This document shows positions 25,106-36,179 of a stretch of 64,000 bases of DNA, one piece after another (the first letter of the stretch is position 1; every line of letters begins with the position of its first letter). Both the position numbers and the translations under genes were made by a program. Source of the stretch: Pseudoscleropodium purum (Eukaryota > Streptophyta > Bryopsida > Hypnales > Brachytheciaceae); assembly GCA_963969395.1 (NCBI GenBank), contig OZ017798.1, forward strand, positions 2,542,001-2,606,000, read 5' to 3'. The notes under the pieces are model-generated. The model was given only the letters and a program-made list of their open reading frames with translations, was not told where the DNA came from and searched no databases.

Positions 25106-25689
25106 TAATGGGACTGTGTTACCATCTCATCACAACGAGCAATGCCGGAGTCATTCTCGAAATTGAAATGGCATGCGCACTGATACAGCATCCTGTTGAG
25201 GGAGAGAACCTATGCACAATTTTGATCACGCCTATCATTTAGATTGAGCGCAGATAGGGATCGGTGTGTTGCACCTAATCATTCCTGAGAGCATCACCTT
25301 CGGGCTTCACAGTTGCAAACTTGCAACACATTAACAACAAAGTTGCAACACTCTTACATCCACTGGACCGAGTAATTAATTATCATGTCAAGCTGTCCCG
25401 TGAAAACTTATGAATATTTCAACCAATGCATATGGCTCTGAAAAATGATCTCAAAAGAAACGATTTGAACTGCCGTGTTATGTACAGTCAGTACATGATC
25501 TTAATACAAAAGAGAAAGTATGACAAGATATATCCTCACCACAACGATCCGTTGTAACCACTTTTGCAACATCACCTTCAAGGTGTACCACAAGCTCACA
25601 TGTTCCTAGTACATGCCTTAAAATTCCCAAGGGTCAACCAATCCCAACAACCATCTAACCAATCTCTCAACGAATCCTTGCTACCATAC

Positions 25690-26460
25690 CTCACTCCAGA
25701 TAGACAGACAGGATGCATTGGTTGACAGAATTGAACTTTTTGAAAAGACGGAGATTAATCGAATCAGAAGAAGGAAGCAGCAGTTGACCGTGACCGTGAC
25801 CGTGATCGTGATCGTGATTGTGCAGCTCCTGGCTCTCCAGCCAATCCTTTCTGAAAAATCCCATCGAGGTCTCCATCGCTTTCTTGAAATCGGTTGCTTC
25901 AAGGGACTGCACGCACAAAGAAGTCATCCCGCAGTTCTTCATCTCTAAATATCTAGAGCTGAGAAGGCATTTGGAACAGAATTCAATTGTAAAATATGTG
26001 ACGATTCTCACCATGAAGTAATAAAAACTGATGCAGAAGTTCAGATCGAGGCAACAATAATTCATTCAATAATTAATGCTTGAAGGTACCTACAATTGCT
26101 CCATATATATATCCACCCGTGACAAATCTAGCCCATTCCATGCGTTGTACGTCTTGTTCGATTCCCAGTTTGGATTGTAAACTTTGCTTCTACTTCATCG
26201 TCACTCTCATGTTCCTCTGATCCTCGGCTTCCTCCAGGTCTTCATTTCTTCTATTTCATCACTATCAAGCTCTTCATCGTTAGGAGCTGTAGTTGGAAAT
26301 TCGTCTTTCCATGGGGTAAGCTTAACCTGCGAGTCCTGAAAGTCGTCCAACTCTTGACTATTGAAGCATCCATCTTCTTCTGACATAGAATCTCCACCTG
26401 TCTGAGCGTCAGATGCACCGGCCTATGCCTCTGGCTCTTCCATTGTCTCGGGATCCCATA
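25690..26460 (-). pseudogene. Broken gene fragment of unknown function
   Basis: Two stretches read as protein on the minus strand. One, about 26200-26460, is acidic and serine-rich (GGDSMSEEDG, then SQELDDFQDSQ, then LDSDEIEEM) and has an in-frame TAG just upstream after MEEPEA. The other, within 25691-26065, contains TDFKKAMETSMGFF, RKDWLESQ and a His/Asp-Gly run encoded by a microsatellite. They are not joined by clear splice sites. I do not recognise the family. Position between long inverted repeats suggests capture by a transposon, but a decayed host gene is equally possible. Confidence 0.4.
25785..25822. repeat. Hexanucleotide microsatellite (CGTGAY)n
   Basis: About six copies of TGACCG/TGATCG/TGATTG. 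In the minus-strand frame it encodes an alternating His-Asp and His-Gly tract. Confidence 0.85.
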
Positions 26461-26915
26461 AGTTTGTCCCTCGCTTATTCTATAAGTTTGATGACATTTG
26501 TCTAAGATGATGGTCTACATTCATCCAATTCTTCCCTTGTATTTAGAGGATCGCTACTGAAGACCGGTTGGCCAAGGGAGTCGACCCATATTCGGCCACT
26601 TAAGCAATTTCGCATATCTGGAGAGCTGCTTTTTTGAGTGGAGAAATTTTTCCATGGACAGAGATAGAGTTTAGAAGGATTCCACATTTTTTCAGAATTT
26701 TATTTTTCAAAACATAATTCCTGTAAATTTTTTGGTTGAAAAGTCCATTTGATCTATTCTAGTCATGTAGACTCTCCCTATTTCCAACCACTACTTGGTT
26801 GCAAAATCAACCAAGAGTGTAGTCAATCATAATGTGCCACAATTGCATTGGATATTGTGCCATAATTAATCTCCTACTTTCTCTTGCTAATTGAAAAGAG
26901 TGTAGCCTACTATAT

Positions 26916-27360
26916 GAAAATAGATCCATTACTAGAAATGGATCAACTCCCTAGGCATTCACCTTATGTCTTGGAGAGAGAGTAGACATTTTTCCCCTTG
27001 AGGTGAAAACACCCAAAACTGTCCTTGTACTTATTGATGTATTTTAGACTTCTATTAAATGTGTCCCTCGGCTTCTATTAAAGCCTTCTTCAAATTTTAG
27101 TCAAATTTCAATTTCAAGTCCACTTGTGTGATGATTCCAGTGATCTAGTGAGTTGTTACTTCAAAAATTGACAGAAAATACATTCCATATTCAAATAATC
27201 TAGTTTTGTTTTAGAAAATTCATGATTTTCAATTGCTAAAACTTAAAAAAATGTTATTTTTGCAAAAAGGTGACTTCAACTATGCTGAATTTCTTATAAT
27301 AACGGTTTGGGGTGTTTCTACCGTATATGGGACTGTAGTGTAGTTATTTGAACTGTATAC
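26916..27360. other. AT-rich spacer, nothing recognised
   Basis: No frame, repeat end or RNA gene was identified between the inverted-repeat element and the acyltransferase promoter region. Confidence 0.4.
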
Positions 27361-28037
27361 TGTACCCCCCAGTATCACCTCCTTGTTGGCTCCAGGGCTA
27401 AGTTTGAACCATGTCAATACAGCTTATCCGCCGGCGCTCGAAATTGCTTGATCTCGATAGCGACACCAAGCCAGGGATTCCTCAAATTTTTTTCTCTTCA
27501 GTAGCGCAAGTGATTACGCCGCATTTGCAGCGCCAACATCAATATTCCGAAGTTCACTGCAAATCTCACTCCAAACCCTAATTCACATGAAGCAGGGAAT
27601 TCAACGGAGCTTGCCAGTTCATTGCTACTGCTTGCTTGCTGCACATAGGAAATTTATTGCCCAGAGTGAGGGTGGATGGTCGTTTCTAAAATTCAGACAT
27701 CCGTTAGCAAGTGCCACAGCCGCGGGTGACATTTCTGTGTGTGCATGAATGGGTGGTTTAGGGTTTCGGTTCGCACTTGAATTGGAGGACTTGAGGGATT
27801 CATCATGAGATTGATCTCGTTCGATGGCCGCATTTCACCTTGTGGGTGGAGTTTTTAGTGGAGGAATTAGCGGTGTGGCTCCGGTGATTGTGATTAATTG
27901 AATTAGGGTTTGGTCGCCATAGTGGATTCGGAGCTAGGACTTTGAGAGAATTGGCCTTTGGAATGCGGTGGATAATGAGTTGAGTGGATCAGGAGAGGTG
28001 GAGTGTTGACTGTACCGAGGGTTTTCAGAGGCACGCT
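27361..28037 (+). promoter_or_regulatory. Promoter and 5' leader region of the DHHC acyltransferase gene
   Basis: Base composition becomes balanced from about 27360. A telo-box-like AAACCCTAA lies at 27573-27581, a motif common near transcription starts of plant growth-related genes. The transcription start itself is not determined. Several upstream ATGs exist, so the leader may be long. Confidence 0.4.
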
Positions 28038-30207
28038 ATGAATACGACTGTTGAGGTGCGTCGAGAAACCATTATAGTTTTGAATATTTGATGTTCCTAT
28101 GAGATTTTTACCCTTGCAGTGGGTATGATTGAAGGAGATGCGTCATTGACGCAGCTTCAGAAGCTCATGGACTGTACGGACCAGGTCCGCAGGAGTAGGA
28201 ATTTGCTCGATGTCAATGGTGCCTAAATGGGGGAAGATTTAGGTCTACAGCAGAAATGTGTCCATGAATGCCGAGTACCGTGATGCATTTGAATTGCTAC
28301 CGAATGCTCAAGCTTGCTGCAGTTCGTGGAAGCACTAAAACTCTGAGAGATGGAAGAGAATGTGCACTGGGAATTTTTACAAGTTTTTCTGTGTGAATTT
28401 CACGTGTAGGCGTTGGAAATGATCTTGTCAATTTTACTGTTGTTGCGTCCGCAGGTGCACGTCGAGGAGCGAGATTCTTATTGGGAGACGACATGTTGGG
28501 GCTGTAAGTTGCAATTAACGCTACCGCAATTTGCACCAATTTTCAAGTGTGGATACTGTGGTGCGGTGACGGTTCACAAAACTGGTTCTAATAAGTCTCC
28601 ATCGCGTTGGACTCGTGGTTGCGGCTCTCTCTTGGATTATTGCTTGGTCACTTTGGCCTTTCTCTTGGTTGTGTTCATTGTCTGTAAGTTTTTCAGATTT
28701 CCCTTGTCTTAGTGTTGATAATGTTCTGAAATTCTGCCATATTCATACGATCACACCGGTGCTCTAGAATATGTTTTTTCTGGCAATAGTGATCTAGGTA
28801 TTCACGGAAGTAACGGCTTCTCAGCTGATGTGGTGCAGATGGAGGTGTGTGGACGATATTCCCAATTCTGTTTCCTAGTGCTTCTTTCGACTTGTACTTT
28901 CATTCAGTCATCACCTCCCTCCTTGCATTCAACACGTTGTTCAACTTCGTGTTGGCCGCCTTCCTTCCACCAGGACCTCCGCCTGTAGTCGAATGGGGCC
29001 AGTTTGAAGTAGTCGATCGAGGTGGACTTGAAAATTACAAATTCTGTACTCGTTGTGTGAAACCCAAGCCTCCTGCTGCTCATCACTGTCGCACTTGCAA
29101 AACGTGCGTTATGGAAATGGATCATCACTGTCCCTTTGTACGTGAGCATCATCACTACACTCCTTCCTTCTTTCACAAGCAATGTCTTTTTCACGATTAT
29201 GCATTATTTACACAGTTTTTGCAAGGGTGCTGATGATTTTGAAAGGAAATTCGCTTGCATATGAGGTCCATTGTCTTGTAGCTTTCGACATAGAACCCTG
29301 TTGAGCACCCTTTGAATTGGCATGGTAAGCTGCCCTGACACTTGAAAAGGAATCCATAACACTTTACAAAGTTATGTTGGGCTCGATTTGAACAAGTGAG
29401 AGTTCGTCAAACCAATGTGCCATTGTCTTCACATGTGAGATTATGTGAGTTTATTTTTGCTTGCTTTGCTTTGACATAACGCTGTTCTAAATGACTCATA
29501 CTTGTCACTACTACTCGAGAATGTTTTGTGTTTGCTCAGTTGATTGTTTTTGTACCCAAGCTTACGTGTGAATTGAGATCGCACAGTGATAACTGTGCCC
29601 ATTTGGTGTCGACACAATCACAAAAATAATATTTATTTATCGCAGGCAATATTGCAGTGTTCTATTTTCTTGTGCTAGGGGATTTTAATCCAGTTGTTTT
29701 ATGCATTCGCAGATCGGAAATTGCGTGGGTGCACACAATCAAGGGTATTTCCTCCTCTTTCTTATGTTCACCACACTCAGCTGCCTTTATGTACTTGGTA
29801 TGTCAGTCTACACATACAATCACTCTAGAATGTCTTCGGCAATGATGGCATACGACCTACCTGAGCCTGGAACGTCGGGCATTGGCTTAGATTATTTAGC
29901 CGATTTGTTCAGTTCTTTTTTCTTTGGCAATCAACCATTGACGATCACCATCCGATATATTGGCCTGCTATACTTATTCGTAATCAGTATGGCATTGCTC
30001 ATCGGAGTCGGCATCTTGCTGTATCAGCAGCTGTCGCTACTCTACCAAGGCCAGACTTATCTCGACTCCTTATCTACCGTTGTAAGTGAATCCAAGTCTG
30101 GGTCAGGGAGAAAAGGCTGGGCAAATCTTCAGCGAGTATTTGGTATAAAGTATCCTTGGCTGTGGCTTCTCCCGCATATAAGTTCCCAGAAATTCCATTC
30201 TAGATAA
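28038..30207 (+). CDS. DHHC-type protein S-acyltransferase, four exons
   Basis: Transfers palmitate or a related acyl group to cysteines of target proteins at a membrane. Exons: 28038-28055, 28455-28683, 28839-29137, 29713-30207; all introns are GT-AG and the frame is kept, giving 346 residues. The first coding exon is only six codons (MNTTVE), so the start is the least certain part. An N-terminal zinc-ribbon-like pair CWGC (20-23) and CGYC (38-41) precedes a hydrophobic segment at about 64-82 and a second at about 95-120. The catalytic Cys-rich domain includes CTRC, HHCRTCKTC and DHHC (177-180), followed by IGNCVGAHN. Two further hydrophobic segments lie at about 198-215 and 260-285. N-terminal CxxC followed by a four-span DHHC layout matches a plant subclass like Arabidopsis PAT11, from memory. 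The intron falls right after DHHCPF. Confidence 0.93.
28125..28226 (+). other. 33-codon open frame inside intron 1, possible upstream ORF or alternative exon
   Basis: An ATG at 28125 opens MIEGDASLTQLQKLMD and runs to a TAA at 28224-28226. Just before it is a credible acceptor, CCCTTGCAG. The translation looks protein-like, but its frame does not continue from the first coding exon. If the 28119-28230 region is spliced into some transcripts, it would act as an upstream ORF. It may be coincidence. Confidence 0.35.
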
Positions 30208-33200
30208 GTACTTGCTCTTATCTTTGAGCAAGGTGTGGAGTTTTAGTTAAGTTTTAGTTGTGTTTTCAATGTTTTTAATTCATTGACTCTGGACCAATGG
30301 GGAGGAGGCTTTGCATTGACAAGAGCTACATGTGAGTAAGTTTGAGTAGGACCTTACTCAAACGCTAGTCAATGCTTCGGAGATAGAGCCTCTCGTATCG
30401 TAACGCAGCTGCTTGTTTTTCTTATTTTAGATCTTGTTGCACTCAGAGGTCGATTTGGACTTAACCAAACCAGGAGTGTTCAAGGTGAAATTATAGGTAT
30501 GTTCCCTTAAACACAGCTCACACCTCTTCTACCACTAAATGCTACTGGAAAAGGAATGGTCCAGGCTCTCTGCGAGACTCTTGTAGGTAAGGACTATGCG
30601 TGACTGCCTTGTACAATAACTCAATTACATCTGCTTTTCTGAAGTATGTGACTCTTCTTATGTGGCCACAATTTACAGGAATTGTGTAACATTCTCAATA
30701 CTATTGTGTGCTAACTGCAGAGTCCTGTCAAAGAACAATTGTCTTTTTGTGGAACTGGGATTCAAAATTCACAGTGTTGGAGGATGGTTCTATGGTTTTC
30801 AAGAAAAAGGTTTGGTAGAATAGATTTTTGAAAGCTCCCGGTGTGATCAAACGTGGTCTGTTTTTATCCTTAACCCAATTTTCTATGCATGCACCCAGTG
30901 CATTTGAAGTTATTGTCCGAGTGTTTGACATGGCATAAAAAGCAAACCGACAATGGCAAACAATTAGGGACCAAACACATTTGAGCAATTGTTGAGGTGC
31001 AGAATGGCCTTTAGTCTGTTGTTTGGGCTTGGAGTTGCAAAGGTGAGACCAATATTTCATTTGGGGAAGGAGGCAACTCAATTTTATTAGATTGTATTCA
31101 ACTAAGAGTTTTTACCACCCTCAAAAGAATATTGTTGAATAAGAAAGCAAATGAATTGTGAGAAAATAATTGACATGTACTCCCTTTGCCTTAAAATAAA
31201 TCTGTGGTTTCCTAAAAATGGCTAGATTAATGTTAATCCCAAAGTGACATAGGATTTTCTTCCACAAAGAATTGCTTTCTCAAGTGTTCATTTTGGAGTT
31301 TTCTGCATGGCAAATCAGCAGCTTTTGGGGTCAATCCAACCACATTGAGGGACATCACACTAGTCCAGGAATGCCTTCAAAAATTTTCAACTGCTAATTT
31401 GCTTATTTTGTATATTTTTTTTAATTATGAAATGTTGTAAGAAGTAAAGAAAGAATAGGGGAAAATGGTGTTTTTCTTGCTTCAACACCTAGTACAACAA
31501 ACAAACTTGCTAATTAGCCATGGAGTCAAACTAAGAATTCAGAGGTTGTTATACAAAGTACCATGTCTACTTGAAAAAATCACAAAATCTACAAAACTGT
31601 GTTGTATTCAAAGTCTTGAATGCAGGTAGGTTAGACTCATGTAATGGAGGACCTTTTCTTTCAGTAAATTGACAAAATTTGAAAAATAAAAACCATGGAA
31701 ATCCAAGTGGTCCTGAGTAGCATGACATTTGAAAGGACTTACACAAATTTTTGCAGTTGGAATGAACAACTTGATCTTTGGCAAGGTGACTTGAATTGGC
31801 CAAAAAACAAGTAGATAGACCTCACTTAGTTTTTGAGCTGCAACAAGGGCCTCAATGATACCTCCTAACTTTAGATTGTCTTATAAATTGTTGTCCTTCC
31901 TAGAATTTCATGTGCTTGGTGTCATTAGAGAGGTCTTCTAAAACCTTACAAATACTCTTTGATACAATTTTGCAATTAAGTAAAGGAAATCATGTGAAAT
32001 TTATGTTGAAAATTGCTAAGGACAATTTTTGTCCTCGATGACATTTTGGGGTTAATGTGTTCCTATTTGGATAGGAATGCATAGTTCTTGTACCTTTTAG
32101 TCATCTCCAATAGGCTTAAAAGTTTCAAAGTTAGAAGTCAAGTAAACCATGTTGAGAATATATGGCAAAATTGTGAATTTTCTCATATTTTACTATTGGC
32201 TCTTGTGGAATGAATTTTGATCATTTTGCTACCAACTTTGATGCAATTAACTTCAATTAAGGACCTTTCCATTCTACTTCTAGTGTTAGTCAACTTTGAT
32301 TAGTTTATGTCACTTAACTATATACTAAAAAGATGTGAACATGATGTCTCTTTAAATTCTTCTCCCCTACCCTTAAAAAAATCAATAGCCATTGATTTGA
32401 GTTTAGGAGATAACCATAGCCATTGATTTGAGTTTTAGAAGATAAAATATAAAATATGGATATGCTTAAAGAATATAAATATGGAATATGGATTTAGAAG
32501 ATATAAATATTCACAAGAAAAAAATATAAATATATTCCATATGGTTTGAAAGTTTTCTAATTCAGGTTCTCTAGGAATATAAATATAGGTGGTTGGGGTG
32601 GGTTTGACAAGTTCACTTTATATATTTATTTTACACAAGGGATTTGTTCAAATTTTTGTTCAAAAGATGATAACCAATAGGAAAACAACATGAATAGCAC
32701 ACCTTTTTTAAGTTTAGCAACTAATGGGATAATGCCACATATACCTATACCCTTTTGAAAATCATGTGTGTTTTTTGTCAAATTGAGTTTTTTGTCACTA
32801 TACACTTAGAAGATGACCTGTCACTTAACTATGATGTGTTCATAATGTAATCATATCAATTAGTTCTTTGCAGTGAGAACTTATGATCCTACTTTGATCT
32901 ACATTTTCCTACGTTTTTTGATAAAGTCACATGATTTAAATGTAATTAGACCATGATATTCACTTTATGTTAGTCCCTATGAATGGTCTTCAATAAATTC
33001 CTATGAAAAAATTGCAAATCAATTCTAGGATTCATTGTGATCAATATTTCTAATTCAACTACCATAAATCTGGTCATTTAAGTTCCAATAGCTTCAAGTG
33101 AATCAAATTTATTCATGGAAGGTTGCAAATGATCATTTCTACAAACCATTAAAACATTGAATTCAATTCAAGACAAGCAATATTAGGAAATCACAAATTT

Positions 33201-33361
33201 ATTTTGAAATAGGAGTAACTATACAATGTGGACCAAAGAAAGCACATTAAGACTTTTCAAATCCATTTACTATAGATTGTTGTTTTTCAATTCACTAGTA
33301 CATGATAGTAGATACTTTAAAGAGGTTGGGTTTTTTTAATGGTCGATTGAGAAGATTTGGC
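30208..33361. other. 3' flank of the acyltransferase gene, then AT-rich sequence
   Basis: The first few hundred bases, of moderate GC, probably include the 3' untranslated region. At about 31176, TACTCCCTTTGCCTTAAAATA resembles a Stowaway-type end without a partner. The minus-strand frames at 30728-31081 (117 codons) and 31567-31803 have no known motif. The rest is featureless AT-rich sequence. Confidence 0.4.
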
Positions 33362-33580
33362 TTTAGGGCCACTTCACACTACAACTGAAGGTGAAGAAGC
33401 CATGGGTTCCAAACAATCAATATTCCAAAATTCAAAAGTTTGGCCTCCCAAGCCCTCACACTAAAACCTTCAACCTAAAGTTCTTTACCCTCCAAATTGC
33501 CTACATAATAGAAAAATGCCCACTTAGCAATAGACTCTCGAAGCGAGTTTGGGTTGGCCAAAGATAGAAGCCCAAACTCA

Positions 33581-33865
33581 TTAGAAGGGATTTGAAGGCA
33601 ATAGAAGCCTATAAGTTCTCAAGTTGTGGGGAATGAGAAAACTGTGCCACTGCAACAATATGACATGGCCAAGACCCTACTACGTCAAATAAAATTAATA
33701 TTTTTTATCAAAAAAATAACTTCAAATTTTTTTTCAATTTTTTTTTTCAATTTTAAGATTTTTAATTTTTATAAATTTTGACAATTAGTTGTTCCTTCAC
33801 CACGAGGACAACAACCAAGGGAACAAGCTTGGAATAAGCTTTCATTGCCCTCAAATCCCTTCTAA
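33581..33865. mobile_element. MITE with TTAGAAGGGATTTG ends
   Basis: TTAGAAGGGATTTGAAGGCA at the left faces TGCCCTCAAATCCCTTCTAA at the right, about 20 bp nearly perfect. The interior is A/T tracts. It sits inside the left arm of the Harbinger element and resembles 24848-25105. Confidence 0.7.
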
Positions 33866-35583
33866 TGCTAGTTGAGAGTCCGTCAAATTTTTTTTTAAAT
33901 GAAAAATTTTTAAAATTTTTTTAAATGAAAAATTGACAAGATCTCAACCATTAGATTGTAGAAATTGTTTTTTGCATAGCAATAAGTAGGCTATGTCGAA
34001 GTTCTTCTCTCTCATGCATTTTGGTAGAAGACATTTTTGCTTTTTATTGCTCTTTTTTGTTTTTTAGCTCTCACATTTTTTCAAAGCAAGAAAAGATGGA
34101 TCATTTTTCTCAAAACCCTTTTTTTGTAGCCAAACGCCTTTGATAGGGATAGAAAATTTGTTGACTCCAATTTCTTATGGAGCATTTCAATCCTTCTCAA
34201 CTCGATTTAGAAAGAGTCAAGAGACAAATGTTGAAAGACTAGAAAAGAGGGTTCTTGAGGGAGGAGATTGTGAGATTGTAGGATCCTTCAAAAAGAAAGT
34301 TGCTCCTAGACAAAAGCCCCTTCCAAAGAAAAAAGCCACTTCCAAAAAAAGGCAATAGTGAAAATTGAAAGAGAAGTTGAAGGAATTGAAGCAAATCAAA
34401 AGTAGGAGAACTCAAAGGTGCTTCAATTGATTGCGTTGAAGAAGGAGATGAAGTCTGAATTCATTAGAATTGGTAAAAAGCAAGGTATGAATTTTCTACC
34501 CTAATTTAGTTTTTGCAAAAAAGGTTAGATTGAGGATTGGAGTCAATTAGGGGCCAAAAGACCTTCGTTGCATGCACGTGCTTAGCCACCAAGCCCCCCT
34601 TTATCTCCATTGCATTGGCAAATCCATAGTTGCCAATAGGATTTGAGCCCTACTCTCTACCACTACAATAGAGAGACTTTGCTTGATGTCAACAAATTCT
34701 CCACCTACTTCTCCTCGGTGGGTGAATCCAAGAAACATTGACCGTTTTTCTTGCATTGTCCACAATACTCATGATCTTTTTAGTAATACTATAAAATTAG
34801 AAAAAAATTGAAAAAAATATATATATACTTAATTTATAAACCTTTAAGGGAAAAGTATCCTAGGAAGGAAAAGCATAGAAAAAAAAGTTTAAGTAGGAGA
34901 ACTAGAAAAATGCAAAATCTCATGAAAATAGGTACTTTGAAGTTTTAATTTGTAAAAAAATTAGGGAAAACAATTTTTAAAGAAACTATAAATTGGAAAT
35001 TTGAGAAGACTTCATGATGAATAGATTGCATCAAAAGAATGATCTTGAAACCATTTTTAATGTTCAAAATTATGCGCACAAGGGAATCCTATTTGCATGA
35101 TGTAGAGGACATAAAATAATGTTTTTTAAAGTTTTTTTTGGTAGACTCTCTAGTGTGGAAAGAGAGCACAAAATTTTTAACTCTAAATCAATAATTTTGG
35201 ATAGTCTTTAGTACTAAAAACCCCTACACTACAAAATGTGACAAATTAGCTAAATTTAAATTTAAATATAAAATGATTTTTGAAAATTGATGAAAAATAA
35301 GTTTTCTAATTATTTTCTAAATACTATCTTTGCAAAAAAATCCAAGTACATTGGCTATAATCTACAAAAAAAAATGGGGCCAATCACAACTTTAAAACTA
35401 CAAGTGTGATGCAAAATAGTACTAGTGTTTCTTACATTCACCTTTGTGATTAACACCCAGAGTTGCACAAACGTTCGGACGTCCGGACACAACATCTGCC
35501 TAGTCTCCAATGTCCGGGAAAATAAAAGTTTTCAGTCTGCTCCCATCCAGCGTCTGGCCAGTTGGCCACTGCATAAAAACAAC

Positions 35584-35730
35584 CAACTTCATTTGCAATT
35601 TCCCATTGCAGTTTTTGGGCTTTGGAGGCGTATAATATACCATTAGAAAGGTGCTTTCAAGACCTTTTCAATAATATATTATACGCCTCCAAAGGTCAAA
35701 AATTGAAATTACAAATTGCAAATGAAGTTG
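35584..35730. repeat. Hairpin 1 of the triple-hairpin element
   Basis: CAACTTCATTTGCAATTT at the left pairs with AAATTGCAAATGAAGTTG at the right. The centre pairs GGAGGCGTATAATATA with TATATTATACGCCTCC. Confidence 0.85.
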
Positions 35731-35812
35731 ACTGCAAAACAACTTCGCATCTGCCCAAGTGACTGGGGGGATGGCTTGGCGGACAGGCAAACAACTATTG
35801 CGCAAAAAGAGC

Positions 35813-35957
35813 CAATTTCATTTATGATACCCATTGTAGTTTTTGGCCTTTGGGGCATGTAACATACCATTGGAAAAGTGCTTTCAAGACCTTCCCAATG
35901 GTATATTATACACCCTCAAAGGCCAAAAACTGAAATGGGAAATTACAAATGAAGTTG
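35813..35957. repeat. Hairpin 2 of the triple-hairpin element
   Basis: A diverged copy of hairpin 1: CAATTTCATTT pairs with AAATGAAGTTG and TTTTTGGCCTTTG with CAAAGGCCAAAAA. The core CCATTGGAAAAGTGC faces CCCAATGGTATATTATA. Confidence 0.85.
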
Positions 35958-36024
35958 GGTTTTTTTATGTAGTGGCCATCTACCTATCTGCCCATCCATT
36001 TGGGCGGACGCAAAGTTGTTTTTG

Positions 36025-36179
36025 CAATTAACCTCATTTGTGATTAGTGGTTTCAATTTTTGGCCTTTCGGGGCGTCTAATATACCATTGAAAAGTTCTT
36101 GAAAGCACCTTTCCAATGGTATATTACATACCCCTAGAGGCCAAAAATTGAAACCACAAATCGCAAATGAAGTTAGTTG
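36025..36179. repeat. Hairpin 3 of the triple-hairpin element
   Basis: CAATTAACCTCATTTG pairs with CAAATGAAGTTAGTTG, GGTTTCAATTTTTGGCC with GGCCAAAAATTGAAACC, and the core ATATACCATTG with CAATGGTATAT. It is related to hairpins 1 and 2, with the central loop in the opposite orientation. Confidence 0.85.

Larger units (their letters stand above)
23928..26915. mobile_element. Inverted-repeat-bounded element carrying a gene fragment
   Basis: The left arm (about 23928-24238) and right arm (about 26590-26915) are diverged inverted copies. Shared phrases in order are GTAGGCTAC, GTGGCACATTAT, TTGCAACCA, GTGGTTGGAAATAGG or similar, TCTACATGAC, TTATGTTTTGAAAAATAAAA, TGGAATCCTT and AAACTCTAT. Arms of about 300 bp suit a Mutator-like element or a foldback that has captured sequence. 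No 9-bp target-site duplication could be placed and no transposase is present. The interior holds a nested MITE (24848-25105) and broken, GC-richer coding-like sequence on the minus strand. Element class is an inference. Confidence 0.55.

Noticed and set aside
26502..26687. 61-codon minus-strand frame as part of the captured gene
   Set aside because: Much of it lies in the right inverted arm of the element, where the left arm has related non-coding sequence, so the coding appearance is doubtful.
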